Origin: Humitalea rosea
Lineage (GTDB): Bacteria > Pseudomonadota > Alphaproteobacteria > Acetobacterales > Acetobacteraceae
Length of the DNA: 64,000 nt
Direction: 5' to 3'
NCBI RefSeq assembly: GCF_003253705.1
Contig: NZ_QKYU01000002.1
Location: forward strand, 124,001 to 188,000
Both the position numbers and the translations under genes were made by a program. Every line of letters starts with the position of its first letter. Positions within the stretch are counted from its first letter, which is position 1. Under the pieces are notes generated by a model. That model was not told the origin of the DNA. It searched no databases and was given only the letters and a program-made list of their open reading frames with translations. Below are positions 31,610 to 40,164 of the stretch, piece by piece.

Positions 31610-32572
31610 TCAGTTGGTGCTGACGTTCGCGGCGCGGACGATCGGCGCCCATTTCGCGGTTTCGTCACGGATGAAGCGGGCGAGTTCCTCGGGCGTCGAG
31701 GGCATCGGCTCCACGCCATGGCGGCCAAGGTTGGCGGCGACCGTCGGGTCCGCCAGCGTCTCGCGCATCGCGGCGTTGAGCTTGTCCACGATGGCGCGCG
31801 GCAGGTTCTTCGGCCCAACCAGGGCGTTCCAGTTCTGCACCTCGAAGCCCGGCAGGGTTTCGGCGACGGTCGGCACCTCCGGCAGCAGGATGCTGCGGGT
31901 GATGTTGGGGACTGCGAGGATGCGCAGCCGCCCGCCCTCGACCTGCGGCAGCGCCGTCGGGCCGGTGGAGAAGGCATAATCCGTCTTGCCGGAAATCAGG
32001 TCGGTCATCAGCGGTCCACCGCCGCGATACGGCACATGGACGGTCTTGATTCCCGCCAACTGGTCGAGCAGCGCACCCGAGAGATGCCCGGCGCCGCCGA
32101 CGCCGCTGCTGCCATAGGTGATGGTATCGGGGGCCGCGCGCGCCGCGGCGATCAGATCGGCGACGCTGCGCCAGGGGCGGTCCGAGGGCACCACCAGCAC
32201 GTTCAGCACGTTGCCGGCCATCACGATCGGCGTCAGATCGGTCTGCGGGTCGAAGGAGAGGTTGGCGAAGAGGCTGGGGTTCACCGCCAGCGCCGCGATG
32301 GTGCCCATCAGCAGGGTATGGCCGTCCGGCGTCGCGCGGGCGACGGTCTCGGTCGCGATATTGCCGCTGGCGCCGGGCCGGTTCTCGATGATCACCGGCT
32401 GGCCGAGCAGTTCGCTGAGCTTCGGCGCCATGGTGCGGGTGTTCAGATCCGTGCTGCCGCCGGCGGCGAAGCCGACGACGACGCGGATCGGCCGGTTCGG
32501 AAAGGGCTCTTCCGCCCGCGCGATGGCGGGCATGGCCAGGGTTGCGCCCAGGATGGTGCGACGTTGGAACAT
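31610..32572 (-). CDS. Bug-type tripartite tricarboxylate transporter receptor
   Basis: 320 residues. Signal sequence 'MFQRRTILGATLAMPAIARA' with RR at positions 4-5, so Sec or Tat export. The mature part has the TctC/Bug pattern: 'PIRVVVGFAAGGSTDLNTR', 'QPVIIENRPGASGNIATE', 'SSGVGGAGHLSGAL', 'HVPYRGGGPLMTDLISGKTD'. Periplasmic binding protein for a carboxylate; no TctA/TctB membrane genes are nearby, as is common for orphan Bug proteins. It lies downstream of the leftward CoA-transferase/hydratase pair (70-base gap) and is probably in that operon, pointing to an acyl substrate. Confidence 0.87.
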   Translation of the reverse strand: MFQRRTILGATLAMPAIARAEEPFPNRPIRVVVGFAAGGSTDLNTRTMAPKLSELLGQPVIIENRPGASGNIATETVARATPDGHTLLMGTIAALAVNPSLFANLSFDPQTDLTPIVMAGNVLNVLVVPSDRPWRSVADLIAAARAAPDTITYGSSGVGGAGHLSGALLDQLAGIKTVHVPYRGGGPLMTDLISGKTDYAFSTGPTALPQVEGGRLRILAVPNITRSILLPEVPTVAETLPGFEVQNWNALVGPKNLPRAIVDKLNAAMRETLADPTVAANLGRHGVEPMPSTPEELARFIRDETAKWAPIVRAANVSTN

Positions 32573-32642
32573 GGTGTTTGCCTCCCCAATTATCGCGCGG
32601 CGGTTGCCCCGACTGCGCGTCAGCGACCCTGGTCCTGTGGTG

Positions 32643-33440
32643 TCAGCGCCCCTGGAATTGGGCCGGGCGCTTTTCCATGAAGGCACGGCGGCCTTCGATG
32701 TAATCGGCGCTGGCGAAGCAGCCGGCGACCAGCGCATCGCATTTCGCGTTGTCGGCCTGGCCGCGATCCTTCAGCGCCTCGGCCACGATCGCCTTGACCG
32801 AACCGACCGTCAGCGGCGCATTGCCGGCGATGGTGGCGGCGTAGTCGGTGACGAAGGCTTCGAGCCCATCGGTCGGCACGACGCGGTTCACGAGGCCCAT
32901 GAGCCGCGCATCCTCGGCGGTGAACTTCTTCGCGGTGAAGAAGATCTCCTTGGCGAAGGACGGGCCGACGAGGTCCACGAGGCGGCGGATGCCCTTCAGC
33001 GGATAGCCGAGGCCGAGCTTGGCCGCGGGCACGCCGAAGCTCGCGCGCTCCTCGCAGATGCGCATGTCGCAGCACACCGCGAGCGCGGTGCCGCCGCCGA
33101 TGCAATGGCCCTGGATCATCGCGATCGTCGGCTTCGGGCAATCGGCCAGCGCGTCATAGACGCGGGCGGTCTGTGCCTGGTAGGCGGCGACGCCGGCCTC
33201 GGAGGAACGCTCGCTCTCGAACTTCGAGATATCGGCGCCGGAGACGAAGGCGCGGCCGCCGGCGCCGTTGATGACGATGACGCGCACCGCGGGATCGGCG
33301 GTGAAGTCGGCGAGGATGGCCTCGGCCGCCTCCCACATCTCCATCGAGACGGCATTGTGCCGCGCCGGATTGTTGAAGGTCATCCAGCCGATGCCGTCGC
33401 CCTTGCGCGACAACATCATCGGGCTCGTCATGCCATCCAT
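32643..33440 (-). CDS. Enoyl-CoA hydratase/isomerase family protein
   Basis: 265 residues. Crotonase fold: 'GWMTFNNPARHNAVSMEMWE', oxyanion-hole segment 'GRAFVSGADISKFES' and second element 'IQGHCIGGGTALAVCCDMRI', with 'FGVPAAKLGLGYPLKGIRRL' following. Acts on acyl-CoA in the cytosol. ATG 33440 starts 2 bases after the CoA-transferase stop, so both belong to one leftward operon: the CoA-transferase activates an acid and the hydratase acts on the thioester. Exact reaction unknown. Confidence 0.86.
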   Translation of the reverse strand: MDGMTSPMMLSRKGDGIGWMTFNNPARHNAVSMEMWEAAEAILADFTADPAVRVIVINGAGGRAFVSGADISKFESERSSEAGVAAYQAQTARVYDALADCPKPTIAMIQGHCIGGGTALAVCCDMRICEERASFGVPAAKLGLGYPLKGIRRLVDLVGPSFAKEIFFTAKKFTAEDARLMGLVNRVVPTDGLEAFVTDYAATIAGNAPLTVGSVKAIVAEALKDRGQADNAKCDALVAGCFASADYIEGRRAFMEKRPAQFQGR

Positions 33441-33442
33441 CT

Positions 33443-34633
33443 TCAAACCACCTGTGCTTCGCGGAGCCGCGCGATCTCGGCCGCATCCATTCCAAGATCG
33501 GCCAGGATCGCATCCGTGTGTTCCCCGATCGCCGGGGGATGCGAAACGATGGCCGAGTTCGTGCGCGACAGCGTGAAGGGCTGCCCGACATAGGTCGCGG
33601 TGCGATTGCCGTTCAGCGTCTGGGCAATGCCCAAATGCTGCACCTGCGGATCGGCGAAGACCTTGTCGATGGTGTTGATCGGCCCGCAAGGGACGCCGGC
33701 CTTGTTCATGCTCTCGACCAGCTCCTCGCTGGCGAAGGCCTTGGTCTTCTCGGCGATCAGCGCGTTCAGCGCATGCCGGTTCTCCGAGCGTTCCTCGCCG
33801 CCGGAAAACCGTGGGTCGGTGATCAGCGCGTCGAGCCCGAGCGCCTTGGCGCAGCGCGCCCAGATCGCATTGCCGCTGGCCGCGATGTTGACGAAGCCGT
33901 CCGCGGTCGGGAAGACGCCGGTCGGGATGCTGGTCGGGTGGTCGTTGCCGGCCTGCTTGGCGACCTGGCCCTGCATCAGCCAGCGGCTGGCCTGGAAGTC
34001 GAGCATGAAGGCCTGGGCCTGCAACAGGCTGGTCTGCACCCATTGCCCCTTGCCCGAAACCTCACGCTCCAGCAGGGCGACCATGATGCCCTGGCTCGCG
34101 AAGATCCCGGCGGTGAGGTCGGCGATGGGGATGCCGACGCGCATGGGGCCGTGGCCCGGCTCGCCGGTGATGGACATCAGCCCGCCCATGCCCTGGGCGA
34201 TCTGGTCGAAGCCCGGGCGCCCGGCATAGGGGCCGTCCTGGCCGAAGCCGGAGATGCTGGCATAGATCAGCCGCGGGTTGACCGCCGAGAGGTCGGCATA
34301 GCCGATGCCCAGGCGCTCCTTCACATCGGGCCGAAAATTCTCGACGATGACATCGGCGGTTTCCACCAGGCGCTTCAGCAGCGCGACGCCTTCGGGCTGC
34401 TTCAGGTTGAGCGTCAGCGCCCGCTTGTTGCGGTGCAGGTTCTGGAAATCCGAACCCATGCGGGGGCCGCCCATCGGATCGCCCTGGTCGAGGCCTTCCG
34501 GCATCTCGATCTTGATGACATTCGCGCCCCAATCGGCGAGTTGCCGGACGCAGGTGGGGCCGGAGCGGACCCGCGTCAGATCGAGGACAGTGAAGCGCGA
34601 CAGCGCGGTGCAGGGGGAGGGTGCGTCGGTCAT
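33443..34633 (-). CDS. CaiB/BaiF-type CoA-transferase
   Basis: 396 residues. Family III CoA-transferase: 'LSRFTVLDLTRVRSGPTCVR', 'LADWGANVIKIEMPEG', 'NLHRNKRALTLNLKQPEG', 'ENFRPDVKERLGIGYADLSA', with the catalytic Asp expected in 'RPGFDQIAQGMGGLM'. ATG 34633 gives the normal N-terminus; a long upstream extension overlapping the divergent GntR gene is rejected. First gene of a leftward operon with the enoyl-CoA hydratase and probably the Bug receptor, controlled by the palindrome at 34664 and the GntR regulator next door. Confidence 0.88.
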   Translation of the reverse strand: MTDAPSPCTALSRFTVLDLTRVRSGPTCVRQLADWGANVIKIEMPEGLDQGDPMGGPRMGSDFQNLHRNKRALTLNLKQPEGVALLKRLVETADVIVENFRPDVKERLGIGYADLSAVNPRLIYASISGFGQDGPYAGRPGFDQIAQGMGGLMSITGEPGHGPMRVGIPIADLTAGIFASQGIMVALLEREVSGKGQWVQTSLLQAQAFMLDFQASRWLMQGQVAKQAGNDHPTSIPTGVFPTADGFVNIAASGNAIWARCAKALGLDALITDPRFSGGEERSENRHALNALIAEKTKAFASEELVESMNKAGVPCGPINTIDKVFADPQVQHLGIAQTLNGNRTATYVGQPFTLSRTNSAIVSHPPAIGEHTDAILADLGMDAAEIARLREAQVV

Positions 34634-34663
34634 GGCCTCATATTTTCGGTATGCCGACAGATT

Positions 34664-34680
34664 GTCAACAATAGGTTGAC
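34664..34680. promoter_or_regulatory. GntR/FCD-type palindromic operator candidate
   Basis: GTCAAC-N5-GTTGAC, a perfect 6-base inverted repeat in an AT-rich patch of the 78-base divergent gap between the CoA-transferase operon and the GntR gene. FadR-class regulators commonly bind short palindromes of this size. The position suits control of both directions. No footprint evidence. Confidence 0.55.
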
Positions 34681-34711
34681 CAAAGGTGTTGGCGCCCGCG
34701 ACACTGTCCCG

Positions 34712-35362
34712 GTGCCCGATACCCTCCCCCCGCCGCGCCGCGCCCTGACCGATGTCGTCCGTTCCTCGCTGGAGGCGCGGATCCTCAACGGCAGCCTGCC
34801 GCCCGGCACCCGGTTGAACGAGGCCGCGCTGGCGGCCGACCTCGGCGTCTCGCGCGGCCCGGTGCGGGAGGCGCTGCGGGCGCTGGAACAGACCGGGCTG
34901 GTGGAGGGCGAGGTCCATCGCGGCATGCGGGTGCGCGTGCTGGAGGCCGAGGATGTCGCCGAGGTCTATGACATGCGGGCGCTGCTGAACGGCTTCGCCT
35001 GCGCGCGGCTGGCGCTGCGCGCGACGCCGGCGTTGCTGGCGCCGCTGCATGGCTTCGTCGTGGCGATGGAGGCGGAGACCGACGCCGAGGCCTATTACAC
35101 GCTCAACCTCGACTTCCACGCCGCGATCTTCGCCGCCGCCGGGCATCGCCGGGTGGCGGCGGCCTATGATGCCGCGCTGCGCGAGGGCTGGCGGGCGCGG
35201 CGGGAATCCCTGGTCGCGGTCGGCAACCGCCAGGACAGCAATGCCGAACACGCCGCCTGCATGGCCGCCATCGCCGCGGGCGACGCGGCCGAGGCGCGCC
35301 GGCTTGGCGAGGACCATGTGCTGGCCGGCAAGCGCCGCTGGCTGGCGCTGCTGGCGGGCTAA
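34712..35362 (+). CDS. GntR-family transcriptional regulator (FCD domain)
   Basis: 216 residues from GTG 34712. N-terminal winged helix with 'LPPGTRLNEAALAADLGVSR' and 'GPVREALRALEQTGLVEGE'; C-terminal FCD all-helical ligand domain with the metal-ligand pattern (D/H) around 'NLDFHAAIFAAAGH' and 'EHAACMAAIAAGD'. FadR/VanR-type regulators sense carboxylates or acyl compounds. Divergent from the CoA-transferase operon, sharing the palindrome at 34664, so it likely represses that operon. Convergent with the acyl-CoA dehydrogenase gene, 3 bases apart. Confidence 0.86.
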   Translation: MPDTLPPPRRALTDVVRSSLEARILNGSLPPGTRLNEAALAADLGVSRGPVREALRALEQTGLVEGEVHRGMRVRVLEAEDVAEVYDMRALLNGFACARLALRATPALLAPLHGFVVAMEAETDAEAYYTLNLDFHAAIFAAAGHRRVAAAYDAALREGWRARRESLVAVGNRQDSNAEHAACMAAIAAGDAAEARRLGEDHVLAGKRRWLALLAG

Positions 35363-35365
35363 GGT

Positions 35366-36511
35366 TCAGCCCTTCAGCATCTCGCGCGAGATGACGATGC
35401 GCAGGATTTCCGAGGTGCCGCCGCCGATCTCGGCGAGCTTGCTGTCGCGGAAGTGGCGCTGCATGTCGTATTCCATGAGGTAGCCCCAGCCGCCCATGAT
35501 CCGCATGCCGTTCAGCGCCGCACGGACATAGGTCTCCGATGAGGCGAGGTTGCCGATCGCCGATTCCTTGTTGTTGGCGATGCCCTTATCCACCAGCGTG
35601 GCGCTGCGGTAGGTCAGCAGCCTGGCGGCATCGATCTCCATCTCCATATCCGCGAGCTTGGCGCGGGTGAGTTGGAAGGAGGAGATCTTCTGGCCGAATT
35701 GCTCGCGCTCCTGGCTATAGGCGAGGCATTTCTCCAGCACAGATTGCGCCGCGCCGACATTGACGCCCGAGAGGCAGCAGCGCTCGTAATCCAGGGTCTT
35801 GAGGACGTTGGTCCAGCCCTTGTTCGCTTCCCCGATGATGGCATCGGCAGGGACGCGCACATCGGTCAGGAAAATCTCGTTCAGATCCATCGGCTTGAGG
35901 CCGAGCTTCTTCAAGCGGCGGATCTCGACGCCGGGCGCCTTGGGGTCGAGCAGGAACATGGTGATGCCCTTGTGCTTTGGGGCCTCCGTATCCGTGCGCG
36001 CCATCAGCAGGATGTAATCCGCGACCTGGGCCGCGGAGCAGAACATCTTCTGGCCGTTGATCAGCCACTCATTGCCATCCATCACCGCGCGCGTCCGCAG
36101 CGAGGCGGCATCGGAGCCGGAATTCGGCTCGGACAGCGAGAAGGCGAAGCGCAGCTTGCCGGCGGCAAGCTTGGGCAGCAGCTCGCGCTTCTGGGCCTCG
36201 GTGCCGAAATGGCCGATGGCATCGGCGGCGATGACGATGGTGGTGTAGTAGAGGTTCGCCGCGGCCTCGAAATGCCGCGCCAGTTCTTCCAGGAACAGCA
36301 CGAGGTCCATGCAGGAGCCGCCGGTGCCGCCATATTCCTCGGCGATGGGGATGCCGAGCCAGCCTTGCGCCGCCAGCTTCTCGTAAAGCTCGTAGGGGTA
36401 GGCTTCCTTCTCGTCGCACTCTCGCACGTATTCGATCGGGCATTCCTTGAGGAGGAAGGCACGCAGCGCGTCGCGCATGGCGCGCTGTTCGTCGTTGAGG
36501 TCGAAGTCCAT
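35366..36511 (-). CDS. Acyl-CoA dehydrogenase
   Basis: 381 residues, the usual length. FAD-dependent alpha,beta-dehydrogenation of an acyl-CoA, electrons going to ETF. 'FAFSLSEPNSGSDAASLRTR' is the FAD/substrate segment. The C-terminal site reads 'IGGGTSEI', so the Glu found there in short-chain enzymes is absent; instead E243 in 'LDYERCCLS' fits the alternative base position used by isovaleryl- and long-chain-type enzymes. Third gene of the leftward operon 38446-35366, one base from the hydratase. Confidence 0.87.
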   Translation of the reverse strand: MDFDLNDEQRAMRDALRAFLLKECPIEYVRECDEKEAYPYELYEKLAAQGWLGIPIAEEYGGTGGSCMDLVLFLEELARHFEAAANLYYTTIVIAADAIGHFGTEAQKRELLPKLAAGKLRFAFSLSEPNSGSDAASLRTRAVMDGNEWLINGQKMFCSAAQVADYILLMARTDTEAPKHKGITMFLLDPKAPGVEIRRLKKLGLKPMDLNEIFLTDVRVPADAIIGEANKGWTNVLKTLDYERCCLSGVNVGAAQSVLEKCLAYSQEREQFGQKISSFQLTRAKLADMEMEIDAARLLTYRSATLVDKGIANNKESAIGNLASSETYVRAALNGMRIMGGWGYLMEYDMQRHFRDSKLAEIGGGTSEILRIVISREMLKG

Positions 36512-36512
36512 G

Positions 36513-37292
36513 CTACAGGCCCTTCCAGCGCGGTGGGCGCTTCTCGGCGAAGGCGCGTGGGCCTTCATGGAAATCTTCGGAAGCCATCATGCGCTCATGC
36601 GTCGGCAGGCCCGAGCGCATCATCGCGAAGGCCTCGCTGTCCGGCAGGGTTTCGACGGCGCGCGCGACTTCGAGCAAGGCCTCCACCGCCAGCGGCGCAC
36701 CGGCGCAGATCTGCGCGGCCATGGCGCGGGCGGCGGGCAGCAACGCGTCCTTCGGCACGATGCGGTTGACGAAGCCGTGCCGCTCACCTTCCGCGGCGGT
36801 CAGGCGGCGGCCGGTCAGCAGCAGTTCATAGCCGATGTTGGTGGGCAGGCGCCGCAGCACGCGCCACAGCCCGCCGGCCCCGGGCAGGAAGCCGCGGATC
36901 AACTCGGGCAGGCCAAATTCGGTGTCCGCCGTGGCCAGCACGATGTTGCACATCAGCGCGAACTCGAACCCGCCACCGACCGCGAGCCCATGCACCGCGG
37001 CGATCAGCGGCTTGTTCAGATCGGACCGCTCCAGCGACATGAAGCCGTTGTTGCCGAAATCCTGGCCGCCATCGCCGGCCGCCACGGCCTTGAGGTCCCA
37101 GCCCGCGGAGTAGATGCGGCCCTCGGGGTTGGCACAGACGATGCCGACCCGGAGCGCGGGGTCGTCGCGCAGCCTGTCGAGTGCGGCGTCCAGGTCCCGG
37201 CTCGCGCGCTGGTCGATGGCGTTCGCCGGCGGGTGGTCGAACATGATCTCCAGGATCGGGCCATTGGCGGAAACCTTGATGCGCGAGCTCAT
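36513..37292 (-). CDS. CaiD-like enoyl-CoA hydratase
   Basis: 259 residues. Crotonase-family protein with unusual similarity to carnitinyl-CoA dehydratase CaiD: 'HPPANAIDQRASRDLDAALD', 'IYSAGWDLKAVAAG' and the C-terminal 'GPRAFAEKRPPRWKGL', all close to CaiD signatures. Oxyanion-hole region 'VHGLAVGGGFEFALMCNIVL'. Start overlaps the upstream dehydrogenase stop (ATGA). A paralogue with the same signatures is at 56353. A beta-hydroxyacyl-CoA dehydratase or hydratase on a short polar acyl chain is inferred. Confidence 0.82.
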   Translation of the reverse strand: MSSRIKVSANGPILEIMFDHPPANAIDQRASRDLDAALDRLRDDPALRVGIVCANPEGRIYSAGWDLKAVAAGDGGQDFGNNGFMSLERSDLNKPLIAAVHGLAVGGGFEFALMCNIVLATADTEFGLPELIRGFLPGAGGLWRVLRRLPTNIGYELLLTGRRLTAAEGERHGFVNRIVPKDALLPAARAMAAQICAGAPLAVEALLEVARAVETLPDSEAFAMMRSGLPTHERMMASEDFHEGPRAFAEKRPPRWKGL

Positions 37293-38446
37293 GCGCTGAA
37301 CTCCCGCAGCACATCCTTGGAGATGATGTCGCGATGAATCTCCGAGGTGCCTTCCCAGATGCGTTCCACCCGCGCATCGCGCCAGAAGCGTTCCAGCGGC
37401 AGGTCCTTGGTGACGCCCATGCCGCCCAGGATTTGCAGCGCATTGTCGGTCACCCGCCCGACCATCTCGGACCCGAACAGGTTGACCTGCGAGGCCTCGC
37501 GCTGGGTGATCGTGCCGTCCTGCATCTTGGCCGCCGCATCGAAGACCATCAGCCGGGTCGCGTGGATCTCGGTTGCCATATCGGCGAGCTTGAAGGAGGT
37601 GCCCTGGAACTGCCCGATGGGCTTGCCGAAGGCGACGCGGGTATTGGCCCATTGCGCGGCGATGCCCATGGCACGCTCCGCGAGGCCCACGCAATTCGCC
37701 GCCAGCATCACCCGGCCCGAAAAAATCCAAGTCTTGGCGATGGCGAAGCCGCCGCCCTCCGCGCCCAGGATATTGCGTCCCGGCACCCGCACATCGTCGA
37801 AGGAGATGATGCAGGACTTCATGCCGCGGTTCGACAGCACGTCGAGCGGCGTGACCGTGATGCCCGGCGTGCCCTTGTCCACCAGGAAGGCGGTGATGCG
37901 CTTGCGCGGCCCGCGGGGTGTATCCTCCACGCCGGTGACGGCGAAGGTGATGATGTAATCCGCCCGCATCGCCAGGGTGATGAACTGCTTGGTGCCGTTG
38001 ATGATGTAGTCGTCGCCGTCACCCACCGCCTTGGTGATGATCGCCCGCGCATCCGATCCGGCGCCGGGTTCGGTCAGCGCAAAGCACTCCCAACGCTCGC
38101 CGCGGATGGTGGGGCGCAGATAGGTCTCGATCTGGTCGCCGACGCAGGCCTTCAGGATCGGCGCGGGGCGGTTGCAGATCACGCCCAGCGCACGGCTCAC
38201 GCGGCCGAATTCGATCTCCGCGACCGCGCGCTCGGGGGAGGTGAGGCCGCCGCCACCGTGTTCCTCCGGCATGTTCAAGGCATAGAAGCCGGCGGCCAGG
38301 GCTTTTCGCTGGATCTCGCGGAACAACTCGTCCGGAACGGCGTCGAGCCGCTCCACCAGAGCCTCATGCGGCTGCAACTCCGCCTCGACGAAGGACCGCA
38401 CGCCCTGGGCGAGCAGCTTGAGGTCCTCAGGGCCCGCCGGATCCAT
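37289..38446 (-). CDS. Acyl-CoA dehydrogenase (CaiA-like context)
   Basis: 385 residues. ATG 38446 is chosen: GGAG lies 7 bases upstream, and the longer GTG/TTG options add atypical residues. Motifs: 'CFALTEPGAGSDARAIITKA', 'NGTKQFITLAMRADYIITFA', and the C-terminal 'RIWEGTSEIHRDII', which has the canonical catalytic Glu (W-E-G-T). The paralogue at 35366 lacks this Glu, so the two dehydrogenases of the operon probably differ in chain specificity or in direction. First gene of the leftward operon, divergent from ABC operon 1. Confidence 0.86.
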   Translation of the reverse strand: MDPAGPEDLKLLAQGVRSFVEAELQPHEALVERLDAVPDELFREIQRKALAAGFYALNMPEEHGGGGLTSPERAVAEIEFGRVSRALGVICNRPAPILKACVGDQIETYLRPTIRGERWECFALTEPGAGSDARAIITKAVGDGDDYIINGTKQFITLAMRADYIITFAVTGVEDTPRGPRKRITAFLVDKGTPGITVTPLDVLSNRGMKSCIISFDDVRVPGRNILGAEGGGFAIAKTWIFSGRVMLAANCVGLAERAMGIAAQWANTRVAFGKPIGQFQGTSFKLADMATEIHATRLMVFDAAAKMQDGTITQREASQVNLFGSEMVGRVTDNALQILGGMGVTKDLPLERFWRDARVERIWEGTSEIHRDIISKDVLREFSA

Positions 38447-38480
38447 GTGGATCTCCACTTGTTTCAATTCTAAAAACGCT

Positions 38481-38497
38481 GTTCCATATTTCCGGGG
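38481..38497. promoter_or_regulatory. IclR-like operator candidate, site 1
   Basis: Reads GTTCC-ATATTTC-CGGGG, preceded by T, in the gap between the leftward acyl-CoA dehydrogenase operon and the rightward ABC operon 1. The left half and AT-rich centre match the reverse complements of elements at 57150 and 63835 (TGTTCC then an A/T-rich heptamer); the right half is degenerate. The IclR gene at 63927 is the candidate regulator. Weakest of the three sites. Confidence 0.35.
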
Positions 38498-38562
38498 GCC
38501 AAAGGCCCTGTCAATGGTGGGGAAAAACCGGGTATCGACCGCATTCGAACGGGAGAGTAGCG

Positions 38563-40161
38563 ATGAATCGTCGTGATTTGGGCAAGCTGGCCGCTGCCGC
38601 CGGGCTCATGGGCCTGGCCCCGATGCGATGGGCCCATGCCCAGACCCGCGCGGAGAGCTTGCGGGTCCTCAGCGAGGCCGGGCCGAACAGCTTCGATCCC
38701 ATCGGCGTCGGCGTGAACCGCAGCGCGATTCAGGCGCATTGGAATACCTACGACCGCCTGCTGAGCTTCGGCACGCAGACACGGCCGGATGGGACGCTCA
38801 CCTTCGACTACTACAAGATCGAGGGTGAGCTTGCCGAGCGCTACGAGGTCACGGACGACGGCAAGACCATCACCTTGCACCTGCGGCCCGATGCCACTTT
38901 CCACGACGGCAGCCCGGTCACGGCCGAGGATGTGAAGTGGTCGCTCGATCGCGTGGTGAACACACCGGTCGGCAAGTCGCAGTTCTCCACCGGCTCGATG
39001 ACCAGCGCCGACCAGTTCACCGTGGTCGATGCGCGCACCATCCGCATCACCGTGCCGCGGGCCGATCGCTTCACCTTGCCCAACCTCGCCGGCACCTATC
39101 CGGTCATCTTCAATTCCAAACTCGCGAAGGAACACGCAACCGCGGCCGATCCCTGGGCCGCCGAATGGCTCAAGACCAATGTCGCGGGCGGCGGGCCGTT
39201 CAAGCTCGACACCCACACTCCCGGCCAGAGCCTGACCCTGTCGCGCTTCGATGCCTGGAAGAATGGCGCGCTGCCGGGCTTCCGCCGCGTCTTGTGGCAA
39301 ATGGTGCCGAATGCGCAGACGCGTCGGACCTCGCTGGAACGCGGCGATGCCGATATCGCGCAGGATTTGCCGCCGCAGGACGCTGTCTCGATGGCGCAGG
39401 AGGGCAAGGTGAAGGTCGTCGGCGTGCCGATGTCCGGCGCCTTCCAGTTCATCGGGATGAACAACACCAAGGCGCCCTTCGACAACGTCAAGGTGCGCCA
39501 GGCCATCGCCTATGCGCTGCCCTACCAGCAGATGTTCGATGCGGCGCTGTTCAAACGCGGCCAGCCGCTGTTCGGCGGCAAGCCCAACGAGGCCGATGGC
39601 ACGCAATTCCCGCAGCCGCTGGGCTATGACACCGACCTCGGCAAGGCCAAGGCGCTGCTGACCGAGGCCGGCTTCCCGGTCGGGTTCGAGACCACATTCT
39701 CCTTCGAATTGTCGCTGGCGACGGTGGCGGAGCCGGTGTCGCTGCTGGTGCAGGAATCGCTGGCCAAGATCGGCATCCGCGTCACCATCAACAAGGTGCC
39801 CGGCGGCCAGCTCGGCACGCTGTTGCAGAACAAGGAAGTGCCCTTCTTCTTCGAGGGCTCGGCCGCCTATTTCGCTGATCCGGACTACTTCTTCCGCATT
39901 TTCTACAATGGTCCGACGCGATGGAACTTCGGCAGCTACGCCAACCCCGAGTTCCAGGCGCTGGTCGAGAAGACGCGGTTCGAGAGCGACCGTGCGGCCT
40001 ATGAGGCCGATGTCACCCGCATGATCAACCTGGCGAAGCAGGAGGTGCCGATCATCCTGCTCTGGCAGCCGGCGCTGGATACCGGCATGCAGAAGTCGGT
40101 GGAGGGTTACAAATACCTCTTCCACCGGATGCTTGAGCTGCGGTCGTTGAAACGGGCCTGA
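38563..40161 (+). CDS. ABC transporter substrate-binding protein, family 5 (operon 1)
   Basis: 532 residues. Signal with twin arginine 'MNRRDLGKLAAAAGLMGL' ending near 'AHAQ', so Tat or Sec export. Family 5 (oligopeptide/nickel-type) features: 'GPNSFDPIGVG', 'ITLHLRPDATFHDGSPVTAE', 'DVKWSLDRV', 'FDNVKVRQAIAYAL', 'GYKYLFHRMLELRSL'. Periplasmic receptor for peptides or other small molecules. First gene of ABC operon 1; the closely related protein at 44237 begins operon 2. Ligand unknown; the enzymatic context suggests an acyl or amino-acid-derived compound rather than peptides. Confidence 0.88.
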   Translation: MNRRDLGKLAAAAGLMGLAPMRWAHAQTRAESLRVLSEAGPNSFDPIGVGVNRSAIQAHWNTYDRLLSFGTQTRPDGTLTFDYYKIEGELAERYEVTDDGKTITLHLRPDATFHDGSPVTAEDVKWSLDRVVNTPVGKSQFSTGSMTSADQFTVVDARTIRITVPRADRFTLPNLAGTYPVIFNSKLAKEHATAADPWAAEWLKTNVAGGGPFKLDTHTPGQSLTLSRFDAWKNGALPGFRRVLWQMVPNAQTRRTSLERGDADIAQDLPPQDAVSMAQEGKVKVVGVPMSGAFQFIGMNNTKAPFDNVKVRQAIAYALPYQQMFDAALFKRGQPLFGGKPNEADGTQFPQPLGYDTDLGKAKALLTEAGFPVGFETTFSFELSLATVAEPVSLLVQESLAKIGIRVTINKVPGGQLGTLLQNKEVPFFFEGSAAYFADPDYFFRIFYNGPTRWNFGSYANPEFQALVEKTRFESDRAAYEADVTRMINLAKQEVPIILLWQPALDTGMQKSVEGYKYLFHRMLELRSLKRA

Positions 40162-40164
40162 CGC

